Source of the DNA: Bacteroidota bacterium
GTDB lineage: Bacteria; Chloroflexota; Anaerolineae; Aggregatilineales; Phototrophicaceae
Assembly: GCA_027492915.1 (NCBI GenBank)
Contig: JAPUDW010000137.1
Span: forward strand, 1-64,000
Direction: 5' to 3'
DNA: 64,000 nucleotides
Below are positions 45,754 to 54,521 of the stretch, in pieces; within the stretch, counting starts at the first letter, position 1; the number at the start of each line of letters is the position of its first letter. Position numbers and translations under genes: made by a program. The notes below the pieces were generated by a model that worked only from the letters and a program-made list of their open reading frames with translations, was not told the DNA's origin and ran no database searches.

Positions 45754-46426
45754 CAGCGGTTGCTTTCTGTTGCAGCGCCATTTGCCGCATGGCATATAAA
45801 CCGCTGACGATCAACATCCCACCCCAGAACCCACTTATCACCAGCACGAATAATCCTGCCCGTAACGGTAATAATGCGAGAATAAGGGTAATAAGCAAGC
45901 CTACTACCGCTATTATCCGGTAACGTGGGATGCGAAATTGCATCGCGATCATAAGTGACATATAGGCATTTGCGACACTAGCGCTCACATAAACCCCACG
46001 AATGATAAATGTAAAATCTTTCAGGTGGATGGCAAGCCAGATGCCTGCGATAAACACGGCGAACATCATCGCAAAGCTGACGAATAAGGTGCGGCGTGGC
46101 ATTATCCATGATTTGGGCTTTATGAAGCCGGTATTGCGCCACAACCAGCGGCGGCGCAGATATTCATTCGCCCATTTCAATCCCACTTGCGAGATTACCA
46201 ACGGCACACCAATCGGCAACACGAACGTCACCAGAATCATGACTACGACATTTTGCGCTCGCACCCATTCCGCAAATGGCTGCCACATGGCGGGCATATC
46301 CCAAACCACCCAGCCGTAAAAACCCGTGACCAGTACCCAAAAGGCGAATTGCAGCTCACGTATGCCATCCGCAAATTCATAGCCCTGAGTACGCTGTTGA
46401 AGCTGTGATACGTTTATCATAAACAC
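45743..46426 (-). CDS. Membrane protein, paired with HTH regulator
   Basis: This 227-residue protein has about six TM helices (for example FWVLVTGFYGWVVW, VVVMILVTFVLPIGVPLVI, IIAVVGLLITLILALL, LFVLVISGFWGGMLIVSGL) joined by basic cytoplasmic loops (YLRRRWLWRN). No catalytic residues are apparent. It overlaps the winged-helix gene downstream, as in the common membrane protein-plus-regulator pairs of this type. A decayed copy of its C-terminal part lies at about 46650-46726. Confidence 0.78.
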   Translation of the reverse strand: MFMINVSQLQQRTQGYEFADGIRELQFAFWVLVTGFYGWVVWDMPAMWQPFAEWVRAQNVVVMILVTFVLPIGVPLVISQVGLKWANEYLRRRWLWRNTGFIKPKSWIMPRRTLFVSFAMMFAVFIAGIWLAIHLKDFTFIIRGVYVSASVANAYMSLMIAMQFRIPRYRIIAVVGLLITLILALLPLRAGLFVLVISGFWGGMLIVSGLYAMRQMALQQKATADAH

Positions 46427-46649
46427 ACTCCTGTTTTTGCAGACTAGTTTACATCATAAACCATAATGGGGTTTTGTCAATCAATTCTGTCAGTTTAGTT
46501 CCGCTATTCCTTGTGCTGGTGGTTTGTTATGGCTTACCCCGGCACTTGGTAAACAGAACAAGCCTGATTGGATCTAAACTGGTGCAGCTTTACTGGATCA
46601 ATGACTTCACCATTTCCGATGGTGGCAAGTGCAATATCGCCAAATCAAG

Positions 46650-46726
46650 CATACCCCAACCCCTAATGAGTATTAACCGACCAATGATGATCAACATCCC
46701 ACCCCAGAACCCACTTATCACCAGCG
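46650..46726 (-). pseudogene. Fragment of a paralogue of the upstream membrane protein
   Basis: The minus strand here reads LVISGFWGGMLIIIGRLILI, matching the LVISGFWGGMLIV of the intact gene at 45743-46426, and 37 nt (46689-46725) are identical to 45809-45845. No start or full frame is present. The surrounding gap (46427-46887) has no other clear feature. Confidence 0.6.
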
Positions 46727-46887
46727 ATCATTACGCTCTTATAAATGACATCAATTTTTGTCTAACTTGCACCATTAAACGTTCGGCAAGACTTTAAAAA
46801 TTCATCATAATTTCATGAATCCTGTTTTACATATGGACATAATGTGCTTAATATAATTACAAATTTGTTAGCCTAAGGTCATGCATT

Positions 46888-48195
46888 ATGTACACTACTT
46901 ATACTCAAAAATTGGGTTCGTGGATGGTACGTAGTACGGTACTGCTGATGATTTGTCTCACTATCAACAACCTGCCCCAAAACGCGGCGGCACAAACGGC
47001 GGCTGTAAATGACACTGCCAAAGCTGCCGATATTCTGATGCAGGTCAACAAATGGCGCGTCGAAAATGGCTTGTGGCCGTTGACCGTCAACCCGACTCTC
47101 GAAGCACTGGCGTGGGCGCAGGCCAGCTATGTGGCACCTTTCCTCTCGAACATACAAAGCGAAGAACAGTATCATCTAGACGCCAAACTGCGTAACCCAC
47201 GTCAACGTGGCGCGGCGGCGGGCTGGCCGTCTTACGGCACGAACGCTGACCGTATCGAAATCGGCGAAAATGCAGGGGTCGGCACAGCAAAGTTCGTCAT
47301 GAACTTCTGGAAAGGATCAGCTATCCATGCCAAAGCCGCACTCAGCAGCACTTACCGCGAAGTGGGCGTGGCTGCGCTAACAACCAAGAACGGCACTTTT
47401 TACATGATGGAATTTGGCGCACGTCCCGGTGTGCTGCCAGTCGTCCTCAGTGCAGACGGAACGAAATTATGGTTGACGGAAGAAAAATCGCGCTATGCGA
47501 CGGTGACAGGGGCAACACAAGTACGCCTGCTAGACGCGAACGGTAAAGCGCTGACGGATTTAGCCGCATGGTCATCAATATTGACTATTCCCACAGGTGC
47601 GCCAGATACCTTACAAGTGATGTATGTCAACGGCAATGCACAGGTCATGACAACAGTCGCACTTCGCCCATCATTGACCACTAGCGCACAGGTGACAGGG
47701 ACACCTTTAGCCGTGTTGAGCGCTTCGCCCACCTCTGCTTCATCGGTTGGTGCGGCGAACCCGACAGCAATACCGTTGACCCGTGCGCCCGACGTTACGC
47801 CGACTGTTCCGGTTGTTCCCGCGATTGATCCGGCAAAGGCTGATATTCTGCTCACGTATGACTCGACTTCACTTTTTTTGCGAAATAACACTGCGAACCC
47901 GGAAGATGTAAGTGGCTTGTCGATCCTCGGCAGTGGTGTCACAGTAGGTATGCCCTTATGGACGAAGTTAGCGGAGTTTCCGGCAGGTGCGTTCCCCGCT
48001 TCACACTGTGTCGCCATCCAACTGAGCAACACGGATGTCAGCATTCCGGCGGCCTGCAAATGGACGCGGAGCATCGTTAATTTGTCGCCTACCAAGATTT
48101 TCTGGACGATGGACAATTTTATTGTGTCGCTAAACGGCACAACGTTGGCGACCTGCAAACCAAGCGACGGCCTATGTGCGGTTGACCTGCCTTAA
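46888..48195 (+). CDS. Secreted CAP-domain (SCP/PR-1-like) protein
   Basis: This 435-residue protein has a signal peptide (VRSTVLLMICLTINNLP, likely cleavage after NAAAQ) and an N-terminal CAP domain (about 45-180) with the family elements VNKWRVENGLWPLTVNPTLE, ENAG and FGARPG. The typical His pair of CAP proteins is partly replaced (HLDAKL, AIHAKA). A Ser/Thr/Pro-rich linker (about 260-310) is followed by a C-terminal beta-rich domain with two or more Cys (SHCVAIQ, AACKWTR, ATCKPSDGLC). CAP proteins are exported and bind lipids or act as protease-like scaffolds. The PTAIP spacer resembles those of other secreted proteins here. A terminator follows. Confidence 0.85.
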   Translation: MYTTYTQKLGSWMVRSTVLLMICLTINNLPQNAAAQTAAVNDTAKAADILMQVNKWRVENGLWPLTVNPTLEALAWAQASYVAPFLSNIQSEEQYHLDAKLRNPRQRGAAAGWPSYGTNADRIEIGENAGVGTAKFVMNFWKGSAIHAKAALSSTYREVGVAALTTKNGTFYMMEFGARPGVLPVVLSADGTKLWLTEEKSRYATVTGATQVRLLDANGKALTDLAAWSSILTIPTGAPDTLQVMYVNGNAQVMTTVALRPSLTTSAQVTGTPLAVLSASPTSASSVGAANPTAIPLTRAPDVTPTVPVVPAIDPAKADILLTYDSTSLFLRNNTANPEDVSGLSILGSGVTVGMPLWTKLAEFPAGAFPASHCVAIQLSNTDVSIPAACKWTRSIVNLSPTKIFWTMDNFIVSLNGTTLATCKPSDGLCAVDLP

Positions 48196-48199
48196 TCAG

Positions 48200-48240
48200 T
48201 AGGGATTTGCCGCCGGTAAATCCCTACATTTTTGTTTTTT
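48200..48240 (+). terminator. Rho-independent terminator of the CAP gene
   Basis: Stem TAGGGATTT / AAATCCCTA around a short GC loop is followed by CATTTTTGTTTTTT. It begins 5 nt after the CAP-protein stop. Confidence 0.88.
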
Positions 48241-48356
48241 AGCCTCTCCCTCCTGATACCTCTGCTTGTATCCTCCTCGCGGTTCTATTTGTCGTGTTCC
48301 TCTAATGGCGTTCAATGTTACAATCACCACAAATTTTGAACGTATTGAGAGAAAAC

Positions 48357-49370
48357 ATGATGACCAAGACTTATGACCTGCTGAATATGGGACGCAGTTC
48401 GATTGATCTTTACAGTAATGACGTGGGTTCGCCGTTCGTCAACATCAATAGTTTCGCGGCTTATGTGGGCGGTTCGCCGCTCAACATCAGCGTAGGGGCG
48501 CACCGCCTGGGACTGAAAACGGCGCTGTTGACAGCAGTAGGGACTGATCCGGTAGGCGATTTCATCCTGAATTTCCTCAATAATGAGCAGGTCGAAACCA
48601 AGTTTATCCCGCGCAAACCGGGGCATCTGACAAGCGCGGTTCTGCTGGGCATCGAGCCGCCGGACAAGTTCCCCATTACCTTCTACCGCGAAAATTGCGC
48701 CGACAACCAGATGTCGATTGATGATGTGTTGGCTGCACCCCTGACTGACTGTAAAGTGTTCCAGTTCGCCGGAACCAACCTCGCCAAAGACCCGTGCCGC
48801 AGCGCTACCCTGTTCGCGGCGGAATTGGCGCATGACGCGGGGGCAAAGGTCGTGCTGGATATCGACTTCCGCCCCGGCCAGTGGCATGATCCCCGCGCGT
48901 TCGGTGCGGCGGTGCGTTCCACCCTGCGCTTTGTGGATGTGGTGATCGGCACCGAGGATGAGATTAACGCCGCCACACTCACCGCGACCGAGCAGATGCA
49001 AAAAACGCAGTCGGAGACCGACACCCGCATCGAAGGCGATGTGCAGGCTGGTATTCAGCGGTTGATGGCGCTCGGCCCCAAACTGCTAATCGAGAAGCGC
49101 GGTTCGCACGGCGCACGTATCCACGAGGCCGGTAAAGAGCCGGTCGATGTCCCCGGTTTCCCCGTCGAAATTTACAGCATCCTCGGTGCGGGCGATGCCT
49201 TCGGTGGCGGCTTCCTGTACGGCTATGTCAACGGCTGGGATTTGTACCGCTGTGCGCGGTTGGGCAATGCTTGCGGGGCGATTGTCGTTACGCGGCACGG
49301 CTGTGCCAACTTCATGCCCACCCTACCGGAGATTGAAGCGTTTACCGCCCCTTACGGTGGGCTGGATTAA
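48357..49370 (+). CDS. PfkB-family sugar kinase, IolC-like
   Basis: This protein of about 337 residues belongs to the PfkB ribokinase-like family and most resembles 5-dehydro-2-deoxygluconokinase (IolC) of myo-inositol degradation: it opens MGRSSIDLYSNDVGSPFVN, then NSFAAYVGGSPLNISVGAHR. The C-terminal signature is ILGAGDAFGGGFLYGY, with the catalytic Asp in GAGDAF. I start at ATG 48357 (GAGAG site 5-9 nt upstream) rather than at the in-frame start at 48315. No other iol genes are nearby, so the inositol role is uncertain; KDG kinase or another sugar kinase is possible. Confidence 0.8.
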   Translation: MMTKTYDLLNMGRSSIDLYSNDVGSPFVNINSFAAYVGGSPLNISVGAHRLGLKTALLTAVGTDPVGDFILNFLNNEQVETKFIPRKPGHLTSAVLLGIEPPDKFPITFYRENCADNQMSIDDVLAAPLTDCKVFQFAGTNLAKDPCRSATLFAAELAHDAGAKVVLDIDFRPGQWHDPRAFGAAVRSTLRFVDVVIGTEDEINAATLTATEQMQKTQSETDTRIEGDVQAGIQRLMALGPKLLIEKRGSHGARIHEAGKEPVDVPGFPVEIYSILGAGDAFGGGFLYGYVNGWDLYRCARLGNACGAIVVTRHGCANFMPTLPEIEAFTAPYGGLD

Positions 49371-49488
49371 GCACTTATTGTCCTGTATTGTCAAAATTGG
49401 ATGAGCGTTTGCACAATACCGTTACCCCCTCCACCTATGAACGGGCGTATGATTGCAAGTGCAATATATCTAGGCAGGGAGTAACGAT

Positions 49489-49671
49489 ATGGACATCGGG
49501 CCAAGCGAACTGATTATTGTGCTGGTGATTGTGGTACTGCTGTTTGGGCCGGGGCGCATCGCCAATATCGGCGGGGAATTGGGTAAAGCGATTGGCGAGT
49601 TCCGCAAGGGCATCGCTGGTGATCGCGATACAGATGCAGCACCCGCTGATTCAACGGATAAACTGGCTTAA
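49489..49671 (+). CDS. tatA: Twin-arginine translocase subunit TatA/E
   Basis: This 60-residue protein has the TatA layout: one N-terminal TM helix (ELIIVLVIVVLLFGPGRI), the F-G hinge (FGPGR), an amphipathic helix (ELGKAIGEFRKGI) and an acidic, disordered tail. It forms the pore ring of the Tat system, which exports folded proteins. GGGAG precedes the ATG. No tatC is in the window, so it is an isolated copy, as in many genomes. Confidence 0.94.
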   Translation: MDIGPSELIIVLVIVVLLFGPGRIANIGGELGKAIGEFRKGIAGDRDTDAAPADSTDKLA

Positions 49672-49697
49672 TCTAAAATCAGCAGGCGGTTGATTGC

Positions 49698-50459
49698 TTA
49701 ACTGCCTGCTAACAATGCGGTTACGATCTGCGGCAGCACCACGCCGGATGGCTCCTGTAAGTGAAGAGTCGCAATCCGGCTGATAGCGCTGTGTTCAGGA
49801 TTCACCTCGATCATGATGCCGCCGTGTTCTTTCACAAGGTATGGCATCTCGGCAGAGGGTGATACCATGCCGGACGTGCCGATAACCAGCATCACATCCG
49901 ACTGACGCGCCAACTCCAACGCCCGTTCGAGCGCCTCTCGCGGCAGCATTTCGCCGAACCACACCACATCCGGCCTCACCGGACGACCGCAGTACGGGCA
50001 AGGCGGTGGGCCGCTCGACTTATTCCACGTCAATTGACTCACATTGATCCGCGTTGGCGATCCCTGACAATCGGCAGCACATTTATTGTAGGCGATGCTG
50101 CCATGCAGGCGGATGACATCGGTGCTGCCTGCGCGTTCGTGCAGATCATCCACATTTTGCGTGATAATTCGCATTGTAGAGAAGCGCTGCTGCAAAGCTG
50201 CCAGCGCGAAATGTCCGGCGTTCGGCTCGGCTGGGCGCATCAGGTCGCGACGGTATTCGTAGAAATCCCACACCAACTTAGGGTCGGCGCTGAATGCTTG
50301 GCGTGTCGCAAGCTGCGTCGGGTCAAACCGCGCCCATAAACCATCCAGCGCATCGCGGAAGGTGGGTATACCGGATTCTTTACTCACCCCTGCACCCGTC
50401 AGCACAGTGATCTGCTTCGCTTGCCGGAGATAGTCAGCGCATTGTTGAATGTCGTTCAT
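49698..50459 (-). CDS. cobB: Sirtuin NAD-dependent deacylase, likely SIRT5/CobB class
   Basis: This 253-residue protein has the full Sir2 core: TGAGVSKESGIPTFR (21-35), QNVDDLHERAG (101-111), catalytic H119 in RLHGS, and zinc Cys C127, C131, C154 and C157. The stretch FYEYRRD (66-72) gives Tyr67 and Arg70, the Y-x-x-R pair that in SIRT5 and CobB recognises negatively charged acyl groups such as succinyl and malonyl. It removes acyl groups from lysines using NAD. It converges on tatA, with 26 nt between the two stops. The start at 50459 has no strong ribosome binding site. Confidence 0.94.
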   Translation of the reverse strand: MNDIQQCADYLRQAKQITVLTGAGVSKESGIPTFRDALDGLWARFDPTQLATRQAFSADPKLVWDFYEYRRDLMRPAEPNAGHFALAALQQRFSTMRIITQNVDDLHERAGSTDVIRLHGSIAYNKCAADCQGSPTRINVSQLTWNKSSGPPPCPYCGRPVRPDVVWFGEMLPREALERALELARQSDVMLVIGTSGMVSPSAEMPYLVKEHGGIMIEVNPEHSAISRIATLHLQEPSGVVLPQIVTALLAGS

Positions 50460-50502
50460 ATCTAACCCTGTTACTAGCTATATTGATTTTACCCCAACCT
50501 AT

Positions 50503-50547
50503 TTGACAAACGGGAATTAAATGGATTATTATGTCGCGTGACGACAT
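50503..50547 (+). promoter_or_regulatory. Promoter with overlapping ATGTCG/CGACAT operator
   Basis: TTGACA (50503-50508) and TATTAT (50527-50532) are spaced by 18 nt. A palindrome ATGTCG-CGTGA-CGACAT (50531-50547) overlaps the -10 box, which is a natural place for a repressor. The form resembles PadR-type sites (ATGT...ACAT), but no PadR gene is in the window. Confidence 0.65.
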
Positions 50548-50592
50548 ATTAAAGCATGGTCTATCGTTTGTGGGGTGTGTAAAGAAGCGAAT

Positions 50593-51255
50593 ATGAACTC
50601 AACAGTCAACATGATTTTAGGGATCTACAAACGGCTGATGTTTTTATATCCGGCGCAATTCCGAGATCAGTTCGCTGAGGAAATGCATACGATTTTTGCG
50701 CTTACCCTCAAAGAGTCACATGGAAAGCTGCTGCTGTGGTTGATCTTGCGGGAAGCATTTACGCTGCCAATCAGCATCATCACCGCGCACTGGCATGAAT
50801 ACAACCGGAGACCCACCTTAGCTCTTCAAGGAGGAATGAATATGGTATCTCAACAATCGACTTGGTTATTTCGTTGGACGGTTAGCAGTGTTGTGGGCTT
50901 ATTCATCCTATTCAGTTTGTTGGTAGTCGTACCCTATTTCGCGCTGGGCTTGCATCTTCAGCCGACCGAGAATGTGATAGGCGGGCAGTTTGATCCTAAG
51001 GGGTTTTCTCTATATCTTGGTGACTCGGGTACTGGAAATATCTTCTACCTGCTGACCATTCTGGTCATGATGTTTGCGCCTGTTGTTGGGATTGCACTGA
51101 GTATTTTTTGCGGCGTATGGCTGGTGCGACGGTGGGGAAAGCTCAACCTCAGGCAGTATTTAATAGGTGGTGCCGCCATGTTGATGGGTATATCACTTAT
51201 CCTATTTTTGTTGTCTCCGTTGGGGCGAGTTATTTACACATGGATGTTCGATTAA
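50593..51255 (+). CDS. Membrane protein with permease-prefix-like N-terminus
   Basis: This protein of about 220 residues starts with YKRLMFLYPAQFRDQFAEEM, which resembles the N-terminal domain found in front of some ABC permeases and in HAAS-type signalling proteins. Four TM helices follow (for example VGLFILFSLLVVVPYFALGL, LTILVMMFAPVVGIALSIF, YLIGGAAMLMGISLILFLL). No catalytic residues are seen. The ATG at 50593 is used; an in-frame GTG at 50575 is an alternative. Its promoter carries a repressor-like palindrome. The role is unknown. Confidence 0.7.
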   Translation: MNSTVNMILGIYKRLMFLYPAQFRDQFAEEMHTIFALTLKESHGKLLLWLILREAFTLPISIITAHWHEYNRRPTLALQGGMNMVSQQSTWLFRWTVSSVVGLFILFSLLVVVPYFALGLHLQPTENVIGGQFDPKGFSLYLGDSGTGNIFYLLTILVMMFAPVVGIALSIFCGVWLVRRWGKLNLRQYLIGGAAMLMGISLILFLLSPLGRVIYTWMFD

Positions 51256-51315
51256 TAGATAATCTTTGCGTTTAGAATACTGTTATAATGGCTCAAAAGC
51301 AGGAGAACAGGTGCT

Positions 51316-51849
51316 ATGGTGCTACAAACGCAACAATCCATAAAAACTGTTGATGACTTCATTAGATATGCCTCGCTGCCAGAAAATGCAGACCGCAATT
51401 TAGAATATATCAACGGGAAGGTGGTTGAGAAATTGGGAAGCACGACGCAGAACTCCCAAATTCCAATGTTCTTATCCGCCTTTGTAGTTATGCATTGTGA
51501 TACTCACAACATCCCCTGTTATCTTTCAGGCGCGGATGGCGAATATTGCATCGGTGACTGGTGCTTCATACCAGATTTTGCCTACAAACAGACTGCGGTA
51601 TCTGCCACTTTTCCCGACCGTGTGCCTCCGTTGTGGGCTGTCGAGGTCATCTCCGCCAGTGAGAACCCTGCCGCAAAACGACGCAAGTATATTCAAGCGG
51701 GTATCTTGCTATGGGAAGTGTATGTCGATGAGCGCGTGATTGATGTGTACGAGGCCGGGCAACCTCTTGCTACTTACGGCAGCGGAAGTAGTATTCCTGT
51801 CAGCCACATCCCCGGCTTGCAAGTAGAAGTGACTAGGCTGTTTAGATAG
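51316..51849 (+). CDS. Uma2-family (DUF820) putative nuclease
   Basis: This 177-residue protein belongs to the Uma2/DUF820 family with a PD-(D/E)xK-like core: the Asp is in FIPDFAYK, and EVISASENPAAKRRKYIQAG carries the Glu and the downstream Lys. LLWEVYVDERVIDVYEAG follows, as in the family. Most members are uncharacterised and occur in many copies per genome in Cyanobacteria and Chloroflexota; nuclease activity is predicted only. AGGAG precedes the ATG. It lies 60 nt after the membrane gene and may be co-transcribed. Confidence 0.82.
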   Translation: MVLQTQQSIKTVDDFIRYASLPENADRNLEYINGKVVEKLGSTTQNSQIPMFLSAFVVMHCDTHNIPCYLSGADGEYCIGDWCFIPDFAYKQTAVSATFPDRVPPLWAVEVISASENPAAKRRKYIQAGILLWEVYVDERVIDVYEAGQPLATYGSGSSIPVSHIPGLQVEVTRLFR

Positions 51850-51924
51850 TCCCCTGCTAAACAATTTAAAATAACCCTTAGCGCGGCCTGCCTATGCTAC
51901 AATCCTCCCTAATTAGGAGGCCGC

Positions 51925-52752
51925 GTGTTACCGCTCTATACCCAACTGCTTTTTTGGAGCATCCCCACCTTCCGGCTGACGGTGGCAATAGCAATTCTCA
52001 CCAGCATTGGTGTTGGTGTTTACCGGCAGCGTTCGCGGGGACGAGTCATTGATGCTTACCTCGGTGCGTTGGTGGTGGGAATTTTGGGTGCGCGGCTATT
52101 CCATGTCGGTTTGAATTGGGATTATTTCACCGAAAACACGGCTGAAATCTGGCAGATCGAAGCGGGTGGGCTTGATTGGCACGGTGCTGTGCTAGGTGCA
52201 TTGCTCGGCCTCGTGCTGGTGACGCACACACAACTGCTGATCGCACGCTGGCGACCCAATAATGCCCTGCCACTCTCGTTCAACCAGCTTATCACGACAT
52301 TAACACCAGCACTCCCGCTGGTCGGTCTCGGCGGGTGGGTGGGGTGCTTGGCGGCAGGCTGCGGCTACGGTAAAGAAGTGGACAGCCTCGCCAATTATCC
52401 ACGTTGGGCAGCTTCCGAACTGGTGGATGTGTTTGGGATCGTGGCGCCGCGCTATAACACGCCGTACTTCGGCATTGTGCTGTGCTTGCTTGGTATCCTA
52501 CTGGTGATCGCCCTACGGCGGTGGCAGGATGCAAGGCGGTTTTGGCTGGTGCTAGTGGTGATGAGTATGGGTATGTTCGGGGTTGGTTTCTTTCGGGCAG
52601 ACCACACGCTTGGCGCATTTGGTTTGCGGGGCGACCAAATGCTTGATCTCATCACCGCATTGTGGGGTATGATTGTGTTCAGTCGAGTAACAAGTCTACG
52701 GCGCCAAGTGTTTAAAAAAACAGGTGAAGCTGATGAGCAAACGCCGCGATGA
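51925..52752 (+). CDS. Prolipoprotein diacylglyceryl transferase-like, divergent
   Basis: This 275-residue membrane protein has about seven TM helices and resembles Lgt: GGLDWHGAVLGALLG holds the His equivalent to H103 of E. coli Lgt, and FFRADHTLGAFGLRGDQML holds an Arg like R239. But the signature GRxGNFxNxE is replaced by GWVGCLAAGCGYGKE, so the key Arg is Trp. It may be a divergent Lgt or a relative with another acceptor. The start is GTG, with AGGAGG 5 nt upstream. It overlaps the next small gene by 20 nt. Confidence 0.8.
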   Translation: MLPLYTQLLFWSIPTFRLTVAIAILTSIGVGVYRQRSRGRVIDAYLGALVVGILGARLFHVGLNWDYFTENTAEIWQIEAGGLDWHGAVLGALLGLVLVTHTQLLIARWRPNNALPLSFNQLITTLTPALPLVGLGGWVGCLAAGCGYGKEVDSLANYPRWAASELVDVFGIVAPRYNTPYFGIVLCLLGILLVIALRRWQDARRFWLVLVVMSMGMFGVGFFRADHTLGAFGLRGDQMLDLITALWGMIVFSRVTSLRRQVFKKTGEADEQTPR

Positions 52753-52963
52753 TTGGATTGACGAGGATGAGTACCCCGATGAGCGCGATATCGACGATTT
52801 AGGCGACGATTCGCCGGTTGATTATGATCGTAGTACGCTGGGGCGGGTGGGCAATATGCGCCAGCCGTATTGGACGAAATCCCGCATTCTGGTGGTGATA
52901 GTGGTCGGGTTGGTTTTGCTCAGCCTTATTCTGGCGGAACTTGCGCCTTTGCTCCAGCGGTAA
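52733..52963 (+). CDS. Small acidic single-TM protein
   Basis: This 76-residue protein starts with a very acidic cytoplasmic segment (RDDWIDEDEYPDERDIDDLG) and ends in one TM helix (ILVVIVVGLVLLSLILAELA). It lacks a signal peptide. The ATG at 52733 lies inside the end of the Lgt-like gene, with AGGTGA about 7 nt upstream, so it is probably translated by coupling and may work with the Lgt-like protein. Its function is unknown. Confidence 0.65.
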   Translation: MSKRRDDWIDEDEYPDERDIDDLGDDSPVDYDRSTLGRVGNMRQPYWTKSRILVVIVVGLVLLSLILAELAPLLQR

Positions 52964-53074
52964 AGATCGCGATGGGATTAGTCTTATACCTTTGTTTTTT
53001 GGCTGGTTAGAATTATGATCTATATACCACAACTTGCATGACACATCTATAACAACAGACCACAAGAGGCAGTT

Positions 53075-53758
53075 ATGCGCTTAGAAAACATGAATTGGAT
53101 GGATGTTGAATCGTACCTTGAACATGATGATCGCATCATCATTATCACCGGCGCGACCGAGCAGCACGCTTACCTGAGCCTGCTGACCGATATTCTAATT
53201 CCTGCCCAAATTGCCGACGCTGTGGCCGAGCGTGAACAAGTTATCATTGCACCGTCGTTGAACTTCGGTTACAGCCGTTATTTCGCAGCCTTCCCCGGAA
53301 CGATCAGCCTGACCCAGCAAACGTTTAGCACGGTTATCCTCGAAATCTTTGAATGCCTGCTGCATCAGGGTTTCCGGCGCTTCTTTTTCCTGAACGGGCA
53401 TGGTGGCAACCTGATGCCGCAATTCCTGAGCGACCTCGATAAGAAAGACCATGCCGTGAAAGCCATCTGGTACAACTGGTGGCGCGAAAAGGCTGTGCAA
53501 GAATTTGGTCAGCGCAACAACCTGCGTTTGAACCACGCCAACTGGGGCGAAAACTTTCCCTTCAATCGTGTGGCAGAGTCGCCGAATGTGGTCAAGGAAT
53601 GGGTTGAACAGCTAACGGACAATAATGACATCTACCTGATCCGGCAGCAGATTGGTGACGGCAGCTTTGGTGGGCCGTATGAAGTGGCTGATACGATCAT
53701 GAACCAATTGTTTAGTGAAGTAGTTGATGAAGTGACAACGCTGATCCAGAATATGTAA
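53075..53758 (+). CDS. Creatininase-family amidohydrolase
   Basis: This 227-residue protein has the creatininase fold motifs. The N-terminal metal motif is ATEQHAYLSLLTD (27-39), a variant of the usual xEQHGPHLPLxTD, so E29 and H31 are kept and D39 matches the Asp. NGHGGN (residues 107-112) is the second metal motif. Members hydrolyse small amides such as creatinine or act on F420- and riboflavin-related or mycofactocin precursors; which applies here is unclear. AGAGG precedes the ATG. A palindrome (53771-53792) follows the stop. Confidence 0.85.
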   Translation: MRLENMNWMDVESYLEHDDRIIIITGATEQHAYLSLLTDILIPAQIADAVAEREQVIIAPSLNFGYSRYFAAFPGTISLTQQTFSTVILEIFECLLHQGFRRFFFLNGHGGNLMPQFLSDLDKKDHAVKAIWYNWWREKAVQEFGQRNNLRLNHANWGENFPFNRVAESPNVVKEWVEQLTDNNDIYLIRQQIGDGSFGGPYEVADTIMNQLFSEVVDEVTTLIQNM

Positions 53759-54486
53759 ATTGCACAAACTGCGAAAAATGTACGATTTTTGCAAATAATC
53801 TGGCGAAATGGCGGGCGGCTGGCTCCCGTGTATCCGCTGAATTGACATTTTGTGCCGGCAGGAGTGAGGGAACAATCCGCGGCGGTGCAAATGGCAGTCG
53901 TGCCGCTCCTGTCGGCAAGTTTCAAGTGACGATGGTAGAAGTTTTTAGTCACCGGTCATTTGCCTCCCGCATATCCCCAAATGATTCGGAAAATGCGTCA
54001 AATTCTGCAAATTCGGAATCAGGTGTTTCCACATTTTCCGAATCTTCCCCCTCAAAAGTTATAAGTATTGCAGTTGTAACAATGTCGGCAACCAGCGAAG
54101 TTAAGTGGTGCGTGTGGTTTGGTGGCGCGGACGGGATATGTCCCATGCCTGTGAAAAGACAATGACTTAGGGTAAGTAATTACCATGTTATGAGACGAAA
54201 CAATTATCGTTTCGGGCGTATAGCAGGTCGGCGTTAAACGCGTTATAATAAGCACAATCTTTCGTCTAAATAGTGCTCCAGAAGTTAGCCGATCTGGAGA
54301 GTAAGGGGGATGTTTCCACCAAACTGGCTGTCGTATTTGAAAAAACTTCACTCGCTCCCGCACATCCGTGATCCCCCATTTCCCACCATTTGATGTTTTA
54401 TCGTTTGCCGTACAACAGGCATTTTTGATTTCACCCTATAAGATCACGCTTGAACAGCTACCCATAATGAGCATCAGGCGTAAAGG
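53759..54486. other. Long gap without convincing gene
   Basis: About 730 nt without a supportable gene. It opens with a short AT hairpin, GCGAAAAATGTACGATTTTTGC (53771-53792), that could end the creatininase transcript. A few stacked frames exist on both strands but none has a ribosome binding site or recognisable product. AAATTCTGCAAATTC near 54000 resembles sequence near 7180. Confidence 0.5.
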
Positions 54487-54513
54487 CTCCCGTGAATTAA
54501 GCCGCTGCGGGAG
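54487..54513 (+). promoter_or_regulatory. Hairpin that covers the ribosome binding site of the zinc protein
   Basis: CTCCCG (54487-54492) pairs with CGGGAG (54508-54513). The second arm contains the GGGAG ribosome binding site of the gene starting at GTG 54522. Pairing could lower translation until opened. This is a structural inference from short arms (6 bp). Confidence 0.4.
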
Positions 54514-54521
54514 ATCATCAA

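Noticed and set aside
48324-49001. 225-codon minus frame under the IolC-like gene
   Set aside because: It is the shadow of a well-supported PfkB kinase gene on the plus strand.
53612-54363. Several stacked frames of about 65-107 codons on both strands after the creatininase gene
   Set aside because: They overlap one another or the real gene, lack ribosome binding sites and have no family features.
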